A program made the translations under genes and the position numbers. Shown here in pieces: positions 47,281-58,652 of a DNA stretch of 64,000 nt; position 1 is the first letter of the stretch; every line of letters starts with the position of its first letter. The notes under the pieces were generated by a model, which searched no databases, was not told the DNA's origin, and saw only the letters and a list, made by a program, of their open reading frames with translations. The stretch is from Gossypium raimondii (lineage: Eukaryota; Streptophyta; Magnoliopsida; Malvales; Malvaceae), in assembly GCF_025698545.1 (NCBI RefSeq), contig NC_068572.1, forward strand, positions 4,278,001 through 4,342,000. Direction: 5' to 3'.

Positions 47281-50200
47281 TTAGCATAACAATGTACACA
47301 AAACCAAAGAAATGGTGAAAAAAAACCCCAATTTTTTCCAAACCAACCCAAAGTCGTTCCAACTGCTAGCTTTAGACTTGATCAACAAATAATCTGTCAC
47401 TTCCTTCTCCTTATTACACTCCTTTGAACCACCATTCAATCCATCATCTTCTTCCCCAACATACAAGAGAAGCACAAGCATACAAAGGAAGCCACTTAAA
47501 GCTTCTTTGCATTGCCTTGTGAAGGTACTCATGGTTGTTGCCATGCACTTCCCTTTGTGTTTCTCCACTTGGAAATGGAAGCTGGTTGGTGTCATTGCAT
47601 TTTGATGGACCTGGACTGTTTGAGAAGGCAGTGTCTGGTGGAAGAACGTGTTGGCAACTTGCCGAGTTGAAACGAACATTCCATGGTTGATTTTGATGTC
47701 TTCGACGAGTTCAAAGCTTGGTGAGGTGGTAAGATCGTCCATGTTGCCTTCGTCTAAAAAGTGATGATCGTTGGGGTCATCGTCGATGAATCCATGTGTG
47801 AAATCTTCCATTTCTGGATTGTTGATACCGGTGTCATCGAATTCGAAACTATTATAATCATGTCCATTTCCTGCATGCAAAAAACAAAAGAAATATAGAA
47901 TTTTTTTAAGTCTGAGAGAAAAGAACTAAGAGGAGGTGATATGGGACTTTGAATCTTTGGTAACCTACCTTGGATGCCATTGTCTTCATTTCTTGTAAAA
48001 CTTGAAATGTTTTCAATAGGAACAACCTTGTTTTCTTCCATGAAACAATACTGTCCATCGAATCAAATGAAAGGAGTAAATAAGAATTGTGCATCAAATT
48101 CTGGTTTTGGTCCTTCTACTATGCTTAGATTTTGGATTTAGTCCCTCTCTCTCTATTTTTTTTTTGATATTTAGGTATCATTCATATTCAATTTACGGTC
48201 CATGAAGAAACTTTCGGGGTTCATGGCTGATCCCTCTCAATAATGTCATATTCAGGGGCGGAGCTAGAAAATTTTTTTAGGAGGGGCCAGAATAAAGTTA
48301 TATATTTTTATGATAGCAAAAGTGAAAATTCACCATTTTAATAACCTATATCTTTACAATTTTAAAGGATTAAATCAATTTTTTCTCATTCTTGGGGCCT
48401 CAAAGTTTAATTTTATCATATACTAATGTAAATTTTTTAAAATTATAAAAAGACTAAAGGTAAAAATTTTCATTTTAGGGAGCCAGTGCCGTGCCAACTC
48501 CTGGTCATATTCTGGGCTCATACTTAAATTCTTTCCTTAAGAATACTATGCATTGTATTTTATTATTACACAAACATTAGTTGGTAGATCATATATTTTA
48601 ATTCGGCATAATTTAGTCCACCACTTTATAAAATCATTAGTTAATCTAAAAAAAAAATGCTATTCCCAACCCATCATGTTTGACATGAATTTTGTGCCGG
48701 AAACAGTCCTTTTAAGAAAAATCTACTATAGTATTTTAAATGAAATAATTAATGTGGTTTAACGATTTAGGTTAACTAATGATAGTCCAAAAATAGAAGA
48801 CTAATTATGCCAAATTAAAATATAATGATTAATTCTTAAATTTGAGCATAGTATAAGGACCAAAAACAAATTTGACCAATTATATATGTAAATGAAAGTA
48901 TTAAAAATGCTACCTGCTCTAGATCTTTGCTCGACATTCCCACCCATCTCGAATTTTCAGCCATTCTCTCTCCCTGCAGCTCAGTTATATCTATGGGCCT
49001 TGTAATGGCTTCTTCCAAAGGTTTATTCATGTATTGTGCACAGCTCATCTCGTTCACTTGGTTTTGGTACATGCTTTTGGCAGTCATGAAAGTGAAATCA
49101 TCGGCATTATTATTGCTTGAACTAGCCCCCCAAGCATCTTCATGGCCGATTGGATTTAGCGAGAGAATCTCCTGCAGTATATCGGTTTCACGCGTTGGTG
49201 GTGGTGGTGGTGTTGTTTCCATCAGCTTATAGTTGGTGAATCCAAGTCGAGGGAAATCTTCCACCTCCAATGGTGGCAGTGCCAACCGGTGCTGTAGTCT
49301 TGCACATTCTAGTGCCACATCAACCTACAAAAATAGTGATTTAGTGCACCGATTAACTATTAAGTTACAATTAATTCTCTAGTCTCATTTATTTATAAAA
49401 AAATTAAATATTACAGAGAGAGAAATGAATGTTAGACATATAACATTTAATAATATGTCGTTATAGGGAAAAAATTCAGTAAATAGTTTACTTCATACTT
49501 TACGTTATTATTGTTATTGATAAAAAATTGTTATACAATATAAAAATAAAACATAAAAAATCGGTTCTACAATAAAACTTATAATAAAATGCTTATAAAG
49601 TTGTACTAATTTCTGATTCTAATTTTATTAAATTATTGAAAAACTATTTACCTTGGATGGATGGTAGGGTAGCGTTTCGTAGTTTGTGAAGGATGCATTG
49701 TTTAAGCCAAACACATCATGGGACAAGGATTGCATCCATTTAACCTCGTTGGCATCGCAAATGTCGATAGGTGACCGATTGAGAACACTCGGCGAACGTG
49801 TATCGATCGGGATACCAAAATCGGAACTCTCTTCGAAGCTCGAAGAATGTTCGTAAGCAATCTGATTTGGAGTCGCGACGGCTTGGTAATGGTCCCCAGG
49901 AACCTTGGGGGGAATTGCAGTTTTCTTAAACACACGGCAAAGAGCATAAGCATCCTGCAATCATTAACCGATCAGTGAAGTTCATGCAATGGTACGAAGA
50001 AAATTTGTGTGGAAACGGTGAGGTAACCTAACCTGCAAGCCTAAGGAAGCCGATTCGCATTCGCGTTCGTCGAGACGATATTCATGCATGACCCAATTGG
50101 TTCGAGTGCCATGGGGTGCTCTTCCTCGATAGTAAACCAGGGTTTTTTTCATCCCTACAGCTCGTGTCTGAGAATTCACTTTCCTGTCTTTCCCCGTGGC

Positions 50201-51103
50201 TTTCCAATACCCAGATTTAGTTGCTCGATTTGTCCTTGATCCATTTGGGTACTTACGGTCTCGAGGACTAAAAAAGTACCATTCAAGATCTTTGCTGGGT
50301 AATAAGGATTTCCCTGCAAATTTATATGATGCATGTGATTATGGATTATTTGGTAACAAGAAAACATTTGCAACAATTACACATGTCTTAAGCTAAGATT
50401 TTAGGATGTTTTTTTTTTTGTATCATAAACATAAAGCACGTATATGGTGCATGTGATTACGGATTATTTTGAAAATACAAACAATCTTCTTCTACAAATC
50501 ATTTTATGAAGATTCCCCTTTCACAAATTTAGGGTTACCTTTACATTTATTAATAATTAAACATATAATAGCAGATATTATACCTGAATACAGGTATTAC
50601 TCAAATCATAGATGTGAAATAATCTAACCAGTTAAATATATTATATTTGAAAGATTTAAGTTATTTAAAATATTTTAATTATTTTTATAATTATTAAGAT
50701 TATTTCGGATTAAACTATAATTTAATACTCTTGTCATTCGAACAAGAAATTGTTGGATAATATTGTATTATTGAATGTGTTTGAGAGTTGTATATATATT
50801 TTCCCAAAGTTCTTTTCTAATAATAAGTATATCATACTATTTTAGATTTTCAAAATAAAAACAATTAATTGTTCCTTTCTTGCTGTTAAACTTAAAAATA
50901 CTGTTTGAAAATGAAAAAAAAAAAAAAAGTGGCAGAAAAAGAGTACCTGGTAAGTCCCAAGGCTCACACTTGTAAAGATCAACTTCAGGGATGATCTCCA
51001 ATTCAATCTTGCGCCCATTAATCTTTCTCTTGAGATAATAAACGACGAGCTCCTCGTCCGTCGGGTGGAACCTAAAACCAGGAGGCAATGAAACAGCACC
51101 CAT
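47281..51103 (-). CDS. NAC transcription factor with C-terminal membrane anchor
   Basis: Plant-specific transcription factor. Six exons inferred from GT/AG borders and frame: 51103-50947, 50313-50033, 49954-49652, 49324-48914, 48050-47969 and 47870-47281. They give 1824 bp and 607 residues without internal stops. The NAC domain spans about residues 6-155: [86 protein letters not shown] and ALCRVFKK. The long C-terminal part is acidic with Ser/Asn-rich stretches (activation region). The last residues ([19 protein letters not shown]) form one hydrophobic helix, so the protein is probably membrane-tethered and released by proteolysis. The NAC domain recalls the ANAC028/045/086 group; that placement is from memory. 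The start was chosen at MGAVSLPP rather than an in-frame upstream ATG because NAC proteins begin close to LPPGFRF. Confidence 0.93.
48253..48503 (+). mobile_element. hAT-like MITE in NAC intron 4, 251 bp
   Basis: Ends CAGGGGCGGAGC and CCAACTCCTG. Perfect 8-bp target duplications GTCATATT flank it (48245-48252 and 48504-48511), diagnostic for hAT insertion. The interior matches the copy at 23885-24154. It lies wholly inside the fourth intron (48051-48913), so the NAC reading frame is unaffected. Confidence 0.92.
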
Positions 51104-52279
51104 CTTTTTTTTTTTATTAATAAACAACCAATGATATCAGAGAGATGGAATAATGGGCGGCAGTGAAAGCCAAGAATATGGTTGTATTGTATGAGAGATT
51201 ATTATATCCTTGGCCTTCACTACAGTTTAAGAGAAAGAGACGGAGGCTTTAAAGAAGATCCAAAGAGAGAGAGAGAGAGAGTTTAGGATATGAAAGACAA
51301 AAAGAAGAAGAAGAAAAAGGTGAGAGAGGAAGGCCGCCACACCGCCCTTTGGATGGCTTTTGTAATTGCTTTTGATTTGATATAATCAAATGATTCCCTG
51401 CAAAAAGAATTAAATCGTTTAATTGAAGCTTTGGGGGGGTTTGGTTGCTTTGGCTTACAATTATCCCATGCTTCATGCAATGTCCTTTCTTCGAATCTCG
51501 GCTACGTACCTCCACGTGCCTACACCCCCCTCTCTTTCTCCCATTTTAAACACTAGGTATCTGGTTTCCCCACTCCTCCTTCACCAATCAATTCTCTGAA
51601 CCAGTTCGATCGGTTATGTAATTCGAATTAATAATTTCAACAATTTTATCATATCTCTTAAACAATCTAATTCTACTTAATTTTAAATTTATTCAAAGCA
51701 CAAAATAACAATCCAACGATTTATATATTAGCCGACCACTTTCTTAGTACTATTCATATTAGAGAAAGGAGCTTACTTGACCCACAAACTTTTCTTGAGT
51801 TTCTCTATTATTTTATTATTGATTTGATTCCATTTTCTATCAAACTAAACAATTGATTTAGTTTTGGAATTTAATTGTATTTTACTTGAAATGATTTGAA
51901 TATACTTTACTTATTGAATAGAAAATGATATCTATTAAAATAAAACTCTTAATTAAAATGTGCAATATTGTCGTTTCTTAGCATCCAATGATCCTAACAC
52001 ATCATTTGGAAAACTTTATGCTTGGGCTTCTCCAACTAATCAATCTCAACATGGAAAGTTTTCATTTCTTTTTGTAAAAGGTGTGGTAGATCAAAATGAA
52101 ATGATTGCAACTTTATTGTTCAATGGTTAAATGTTTCATAGTTGGATTTTATATATGTTATGATTCTAAAATACCAATTTAAAGATAAAAAATTACCATC
52201 ATCTATGATAAAATACTACTAAAGCATCTAAGGTAAAGAAGCATTTTGGAAGTTTATCCTTAGAGTTAATGGGGTTTGT
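51104..52279. other. 5' region of the NAC gene
   Basis: Upstream of the minus-strand ATG. It contains a (GA)n tract at about 51265-51282 and an A/G-rich stretch typical of plant 5' leaders. No TATA box could be assigned with confidence. Beyond about 51700 it is plain AT-rich DNA. Confidence 0.45.
51265..51282. repeat. (GA)n microsatellite in NAC 5' region
   Basis: Nine GA units about 165 bp upstream of the ATG, on the transcribed strand (CT)n. CT-rich tracts are common in plant 5' UTRs. Confidence 0.8.
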
Positions 52280-52356
52280 TGATACAAAGAGAAGATTTGG
52301 TAGTCGGTGACAATTCACACGATACTGTAACCTAGAGTTATTGAGGGAGGTTTCTG

Positions 52357-53910
52357 ATGAGTTATGGAAGATGGAAGGATCTGGTGAAAGGTTCGCCGAA
52401 TATAAATGGAGTTGAAGCTTTAAACCTTTTAGCTCCTTGTCTGGTGAAAGGCAATGTACTATTACCGGCAGGGCGGAAAGTGTTAATTCAGTCTACCACT
52501 TGTGCCATCCCTCTTTATGCAATGCAATTTACTCTTCTGCCAATTGCAACTTGTGACCAGTTGGAGCGCCTTAATGGGAATTTCTTATGGGGATTGGGGA
52601 GGCTCTACTGAGTCGGTTCACAACCATCTAGTGAAGTGGAACCAAATTTGCCGTTTCAAGAGTCAAGGGGGTCTTGGATTATGGAAGGCTAGACTAAATA
52701 ATCTAGCCATGCTTGCCAAGGCTGGCTGGCGCTTACATACTAATCAAGATGCTGTATGGTGCCAAGTTTTTAGACAGAAGTAATGCACAACACGCCTTTC
52801 ATGGACGTGGAATTGAAGGCGACGTCTGTTTCGCCTACTTGGCGGGGTCTTTTAAAAACTCGATATCACGAGGTTGTAAATGGAAAGTAGGCAACGGGTC
52901 GGATTATTTTTTGAAATGATTGGTGGGTGGGTAACATCAAAGTCGAAGTCAGATTTTTTTTTTTGGATAAAATTAAATTATATATTTTCATTTCATTATT
53001 TTAATAATTTATATTTTTATAATTTTTAAATAATTAAATTAAATTATTATTTTTATACATTAAACTATAATTTTACATTATTAATTTAAAATTTTATAAA
53101 TTATAAAATGGGTAAAAGTTTTTTTTTCCATCTTGCCAGCCCCAGGCTCCGCCGCTGGGTGACACTCCATTATGTCACTCTTTCCTTCTCCCTGCCGCTG
53201 AGCAGCGAACAGAGAAGGTTGCGGATTTCATTAATGTTGATGGTCAGTGGAATTTAAAGGTCGTTTCAGGCGAGTTACCGAGTAGGATGAAACTTGAAAT
53301 TGCAGCAGTCCCTGTACCAATAACAGACCTCCACCATACGCCGGATTCTTGTTGTTGGGGGTTAGAAAATAGTGGAAAATATTCGATAGGACCGCCTATA
53401 ATATGTTGATGAGAATTGAGAATCCTCCGGATATGGAGATAAAAGTCGGATGGATATGGCACCTGAATTGTCCGGAACGAATCAGATTTTTTTATTTGGT
53501 CAAACGCTTAAACGCAAACCAGGTACATTTTCGAAAAGCTATGTCTGATAATACAGCTTGCGCGATATGTAGTGCTGTTATGGAATCGATCGATCACATA
53601 TTTCGCGAATGCTTGGCGGCGACTGAGTTATGGCTAGAGCTGCGTGTCCCACAATGGCAGTAAGACTTTTTCACTGCCTTCATTGACTGCTGCAGCGAAA
53701 CTGTTGCGTATCTACAGTTGCAAACTTTTGTTTACCTTAAGGTGTTCTATTTACTACCTCCTTGTGGAGTCTTTGGAAGTGTTGGAACAGATATGTCTTT
53801 CAAGGACAATCCACGCCTGCAGTACAAGTTTTACCGTATGCCCGTAAACTTGCAGCGGATACTATCAGAGCTACGAAACTTGCTGCAACAAGAATGTGTC
53901 GGGCTAAGCC
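52357..53910 (+). pseudogene. LINE reverse transcriptase C-terminus and zf-RVT region
   Basis: The fragment begins within the thumb/connection part of the reverse transcriptase. It has LPIATCDQLERLNGNFLWG and the strongly conserved NLAMLAKAGWRLHTNQDAVW. Frame changes occur near 52610 and 52780. After the inserted AT-rich piece, the zinc-binding segment reads CAICSAVMESIDHIFREC near residues encoded at 53560-53620. No catalytic YxDD remains in the window, so no activity is possible. Confidence 0.8.
52953..53153 (-). repeat. hAT-like MITE relative inside the LINE
   Basis: The right end CCAGGCTCCGCCGCTG mirrors the CAGGGGCGGAGC end of the copies at 23885 and 48253, and the AT-rich interior is similar. 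The left end and target duplication are unclear. Confidence 0.5.
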
Positions 53911-53952
53911 TCGCTTAAAATTTGAAAGGGTTTAAGTAAACATATTAGACAA

Positions 53953-54361
53953 AAAAATGGGCTTAAGCAAAAAGACTGAATTCATTTAAAATATGGGCTG
54001 GGTTCACCAGCCCGACCTATTTTAAAGTTTATAATATTTTATATTATATAACTTAAAATACATTAAAAAATAAACTTATATTAAATATATAATATTACTC
54101 TAATATAAATATTAAAATAATTTTATGATGACTATATAAAAACTATATAAAAATATTAAAAATTAAAATAATATAGTATAATATAATATTTTAAAAAAAT
54201 TTAAAAATAATATGGATTTAGCCTAAAATGGACTTGGATTAGTATTTTACAAATATAGACGAGTTTGGGAAAAATTTTAAGCTCATATTTCAAGTTGGAT
54301 CAGGCTTGAGCAGTCATAAAATATATTAATATCATACTTAGGTCCAACCCTTAAACACCTC
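53953..54361 (+). repeat. Dispersed repeat family R1, copy b
   Basis: Same orientation and order of landmarks as 851-1312. It is inserted between the zinc-binding and RNase H parts of the LINE. Confidence 0.65.
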
Positions 54362-54379
54362 TACTCCTGTTGGTATTTT

Positions 54380-54785
54380 GGTTTTTAAATATTGATGGAG
54401 CAGTTCAACTTGGCTCTCGAATGGCTTCAACGGAGGGTCTCTAGTCAAATGAAAATGGAAATTGGATGTGGTTTTTATACTGAATACGATGTGACTAAGT
54501 GCTCGTGCCAAACTCTGGGGAGTTTGGGAGGGTTTGTCTCTTGCAAAAGCCACGAGGGTAGCACTTTTAATCATTGCGCTAAATGTTTTGCTGGTGGTCC
54601 AAGAAGAGACCTCGTGACAATGACCATCCAATGGACATTGATCAAAGATTGTTTAAATTTGATTAATGAATGATGGATTGTGGAAATTCATCACATTTTA
54701 CGTGAAGACAACAAATGCATTGACCATTTAATCAACTTGGCTCATGGAGTACATGTGGAGATGACACGCTTTAAGGAACCACTTC
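54380..54785 (+). pseudogene. LINE RNase H domain, decayed
   Basis: The start LNIDGAVQLGSRMAS carries the first catalytic Asp. Several stops and frame changes follow. The end reads VEIHHILREDNKCIDHLINLAHGVHVEMTRFKEP and then meets the TIR element. The remaining codons (PTPNRCLWEGVVQI) resume at about 58610. Confidence 0.75.
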
Positions 54786-55166
54786 TAAGGCCCCGTTCTC
54801 CTCTGCTTTTTAAACGGGATTTTGCAAAAAAAAGTGTTTTTCTCTTAAAAGCAAAGAAGAACGGCCATCGTTTCAAAATTTTTTTCACCATCTGAGAAGT
54901 GCTTTTTGGCTGATGGAGAAGTTAAATATTTCAACTTTTCTTCAGCCAAAAGTCCGTTTGGCTGATAATTTCCCATTTTAACTTGCCTTCTCCCCCAAAA
55001 ATGTTTCTTTTCTCTGGATCTTTAGAGGAGCTCTATACCCATTTTTTTTCACATTTTCACTCTCAAAATTTTGGCTTACTTCTTTCGCCTGAAAATTCTG
55101 GATTACTGCTTTGCTTTACTCTACTCGGCGGCTGTGGTTTGAGGATTGAGAATCGAGATAAAAGAA

Positions 55167-55255
55167 ATGGAGAAGGGAAACAGGCAAGTAGTTGTTTCAG
55201 CATTGCAATTCGCTTGCACCGACGATGTGCCCACCAATCTCGCCACTGCCGAAAG
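55167..55255 (+). pseudogene. N-carbamoylputrescine amidase, first exon only
   Basis: The intact enzyme is a nitrilase-superfamily amidase that hydrolyses N-carbamoylputrescine to putrescine in plant polyamine synthesis. The ATG at 55167 opens MEKGNRQVVVSALQFACTDD and then VPTNLATAER, matching the N-terminus of that family, which includes a conserved SALQFACTDD-like strand. The exon ends at a good donor (GAAAGGTTTC) at 55255. The expected second exon, and the Glu, Lys and Cys catalytic residues, are not found anywhere downstream in the window. About 375 bp of possible promoter and leader between the element's left end and the ATG may also have been captured. Confidence 0.8.
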
Positions 55256-56141
55256 GTTTCTTTTTTTTTTTACTCCTCCTATTACTTCCCATTTGATTAG
55301 ATTTTCTGGGTCTTTCATTAATTTCGAATTGTATTCTCTGATCAAACCTATATTCTGGATTTGCTTTGCTACTCTTCCACGTTCATCTGTTAAAAAGTCT
55401 CTTCATATTGGTTTTGTGGTTTCTTTTAGTTAATTCTTCCTTTAGTCTCTATTTGATTGAGATTTGGAACTGTGGTGTAAATTGTTTGTTTGATTCTTAT
55501 ATAAGAGTGAGCCTATTTACTATGTGGTGAAGAACCGATAAAAGAAAAACAAAGGATATAGAGACTGATCATGGTTATAAATTGTTTTCAAATTTGATTT
55601 GGTTTCATTGGAACTGTTCAAGTTCGAACTTTGTTGGGTTTTTAAGCTAATGTTATTACCTTGGTGTTTTTTCGTGCATAGTCACTCTCATGATTCATTT
55701 TGAGCAACTGTAATGCCTCAATTTATTGTTTATTAGCTTATTGGTTTAAAGGTAATCATTTTTTGGCATCTGTTTTCCGATACATTCTTTTTTTTTCCTG
55801 TTTTAAAAGAAAAGATTTTAGATGGGACATTTTACTTTAGCTCTTCGTATTTCTTCACCAAATTTGGGATATTTGGTATTCACAATCTACAAATTTTAAT
55901 ATTAGCCTTAATTAGCAATAACTATCACGGTTCTTAATGCTACATTTCCCCTAACCAGTATCTCATCTTTTCTTAGGATACATGTTCATTTTGCCTTATT
56001 GTTGTGTTTGATCCTTTCCATTTTGGAGTTTTGCACTTGAACTAAGGAAACTATTAGCAATCTTGATGCTTATTTTCCTCGGTTCTAGGCCTTATTATTG
56101 GGCACTCATAATGTTTTCAGCCTTTTCTTAGAGATGATCTC

Positions 56142-56162
56142 TCTCTCTCTCTCTCTCTCTTT
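56142..56162. repeat. (CT)n microsatellite
   Basis: About ten CT units within the intron-like stretch after the amidase exon. Confidence 0.85.
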
Positions 56163-56759
56163 TCTATTTTTGGGAGGTATTTCAATTATATTGTGTCTAG
56201 TAAATGCTTTTTTAGTCTAAACCAAAATTTTTTCTTTTCTTTTTTTGGCTTTGTTTATTGCTGATGAAATTATTACCACTCCTCAACTCTAATACACTAT
56301 CTATCTTGCAAATGCTGAACAATATGCTTGAACAGTTAACAAAAACAATTGAATGCATGCCATAACTAAATGATGCTAAGTGGTTGGAAAATAAATTGAT
56401 ACAGAAAAGAAAAATGGAAGGAAAAATTCATACCTCTCAAGAGTTAGAACATAGGAACCAGAAACAGATTGTGATGTTAAATGAAAATCAAGATAAATTT
56501 GTACATTAACTGCTTTTAATGAAGAACATAATAAACTATATGAGAATTATTTGCACCCAGTAAATTGATGTAGACAGGGATTTTGAAATTAGTTGGGAAA
56601 ACAGCTTTTGTTAAGGTAGTGTTGCTACTGAGTCTTCTTAATGGACTGGCGATAGCTCCTTAATGCTACAGTTGCGAAATACTGGCTTTCCAAAATGGAA
56701 ATTTGAATAGTTCATGACTCTAATTTTAATGTCACTATCTAATTTTGCTTATCTAAATG

Positions 56760-57056
56760 TTGCCACCTCCAGAAATCATCGAACAAAAGCTTGCTGCACA
56801 GCATGTGGAAATGCAGAGACTTGGTACAAAAAACCAGAGAACTCCTGCTACCAATGGGACATTGAGATAGGAACTTGCTGCTGCACAGCATGAGTTGCAG
56901 ATCTTGCATGCTCAGATAGGAGCTGTAACATCTGAAAGAGAACAACAAATGAGGAGCCTTACGGATAAAATAGCTAAGATGGAAGCAGAACTGCAAGCAG
57001 CTGAGCCTGTTAAGGTAGAGTTGCAGCAGGCACACTCTGATGCTCAGAAGTTGGTG
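56760..57056 (+). pseudogene. FLX-like coiled-coil protein, exon fragment with nonsense codon
   Basis: FLX (FLOWERING LOCUS C EXPRESSOR) and FLX-like proteins are plant coiled-coil proteins that act with the FRIGIDA complex in flowering control. The 99-codon fragment reads LPPPEIIEQKLAAQHVEMQR, and after a TAG at 56868-56870 continues in frame with ELAAAQHELQILHAQIGAV and KIAKMEAELQAAEPVKVELQ. This is the conserved N-terminal heptad region. It then diverges abruptly. No upstream or downstream exon was found. It lies on the same strand as the amidase exon within the TIR element, so a fused transcript is possible in principle. Confidence 0.85.
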
Positions 57057-57059
57057 CTC

Positions 57060-57790
57060 TCTTTATGTTATAAGCTGGACATTGTTATAATAGAATGTTC
57101 TTTCAATTTTAAAACTGTATGAGCAAAATGAAATGGACTAGGACATTGTTATATTAGATTTGAGAACTTGGAACACAACACAATTATATGCTAAAAATAT
57201 ATAATATGATGATCACCATAAAAGAAAGGGGTAGTATATGTTGCCTCTCTAATAGGTCTATTTATACCCACTAATTGGTATCTATTTTATTTTTTTGATT
57301 TAGAACTTTGCATTTCCTTTGGATGCTCAACACATATGACATGACATGCTGCAAAATTGTTTCTTGCCAATGATTTATTTTATGTTCTTATGAACAAAGT
57401 TCGACTCTGATATTTGATGTAGTTTTATGTCATTATCATGAAATTTAGGCAGAACCTAAGAACTATTTCTTTGTTTATGAGGCTACTTTGTTAGTGGCTT
57501 ATTGGCAATGATCTTTTCTGGATGTGTATTATTCAACCATATATTTATACACTTTTTGTACTTTATTTACAAAAATAGCAGTATGTTACTCCTCGGTAGA
57601 CACATTAGTTCCATTCTTGTTCATCTTAAAATAGTATGATGCAATGTTAATATGTGGACTGTCCACTAATTTGGCATATTGCTTGGTTCCTGAGACCCGT
57701 TATTTAAATGATTGGAATTGAAGAATTCATCCTAACAATCTTCTTTCCATGAAATATTCTTTTTTGCATTCTTCATCAGACAGTCTCGAC
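57060..57790. other. Non-coding DNA within the TIR element
   Basis: Intron-like AT-rich sequence after the FLX-like fragment. It may be intron sequence of the captured FLX-like locus. No coding region. Confidence 0.4.
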
Positions 57791-57793
57791 TTT

Positions 57794-57972
57794 CATTTTC
57801 ATATACTTATCAAATATAAGTATTGTATTAACCAAATTATTTTCATATGCTTATCAAATATAAGTATTGTATTAACCAAATCATTTTCATATGCTTATCA
57901 AATATAAGTATTGTATTAACCAAATCATTTATTGAATACAACCAAATCATTTTCATATGCTTATCAAATATA
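57794..57972. repeat. Tandem repeat of about 45-bp unit
   Basis: Three and a half copies of TTTTCATATGCTTATCAAAT followed by ATAAGTATTGTATTAACC and AAATCA. The third spacer carries a short insertion. Confidence 0.9.
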
Positions 57973-58597
57973 GCATCTAGTTTAATGAATTTTTAGTATT
58001 TATATTTAGTATATAAATATTATCCCTTTTAAAATTTTAATCCAAATATATGTAATATTTTAATTCATTAGGTTTATGTTTTCTATGTTATGTTAGTATA
58101 TAATATGAGTTATATATTCAAATATATTTTAAAATAAAATAATACAAATGTGTTAAAAGCATTAACTAAAAATAAAAATAATTTTTATAATAATACAATC
58201 TTGTCAATATCTAATTACAAATATTTAATTTTATATTTAAATATTTAAATATAGTTTATATATTCTAATTAAATTTTATAAATAATTAATATTAATTACT
58301 TAGAAATATTTAAAATTAATATTATATATTAAAATATTAACAATAAGTTATAATAAATTCTTTTTTTATATTTTTGCTAAAATATCATAATATTAACTAA
58401 TTTGAACATTATTTAAATACATATTTGTTACTTTATAATCTCATGTCTAAAATGAACATTTTATTTTTCAAAAGCACTTTTTGACAGTAATGCCAAACAC
58501 TCAATTTCTCAAAAGCATTTATCAAAAGCACTTCTGAAAAGCACTTTTCAAAAGCACTTCTCAAAAGCACTTCTCAAAAGCAATAAAGAACTGGTCC
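57973..58597. other. Right part of the TIR element with AAAAGCACTT repeats
   Basis: AT-rich to 58460. From 58470 to 58582 there are five or six copies of CTTCTCAAAAGCA-type units, followed by the right terminus. This end is reminiscent of subterminal repeats of DNA transposons. Confidence 0.6.
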
Positions 58598-58652
58598 TAA
58601 GTCTTTGACCCTACTCCAAACAGATGCTTGTGGGAAGGGGTAGTTCAGATTT

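Larger units (their letters stand above)
54789..58597 (+). mobile_element. Gene-fragment-carrying TIR element (Pack-type, Harbinger-like), 3809 bp
   Basis: The left end GGCCCCGTTCTCCTCTGCTTTT aligns with the reverse complement of the right end (GGACCAGTTCTTTATTGCTTTT) at 16 of 22 bases. TAA flanks both sides (54786-54788 and 58598-58600). The LINE reading frame is interrupted at the left edge and resumes right after the second TAA, which independently fixes both borders. Subterminal AAAAGCACTT repeats occur near the right end. Inside are a host N-carbamoylputrescine amidase first exon and a broken FLX-like exon, both on the plus strand. No transposase is present. The TAA duplication suggests PIF/Harbinger mobilisation, but the termini are imperfect. 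Confidence 0.72.
52340..58652 (+). mobile_element. LINE (non-LTR retrotransposon) remnant, interrupted
   Basis: Only the end of the reverse-transcriptase ORF is left. The parts are 52357-52919 (AGRKVLIQSTTCAIPLYAMQ, then GGLGLWKARLNNLAMLAKAGWRL), 53220-53930 (zf-RVT zinc-binding region with CAICSAVMESIDHIFREC), 54380-54788 (RNase H start NIDGAVQLGSRM, then HHILREDNKCIDHLINLAHG) and 58598-58652 (last codons). It is broken by stops, frameshifts and inserted elements: an AT-rich hAT-like piece (about 52953-53153), an R1 repeat (53953-54361) and a 3.8-kb TIR element (54789-58597). Confidence 0.85.

Noticed and set aside
55167..55255. A functional N-carbamoylputrescine amidase gene with very long introns
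   Set aside because: No second exon or catalytic residues appear in the next 6.7 kb, which instead holds TIR ends, a LINE tail, a Copia fragment and another gene.
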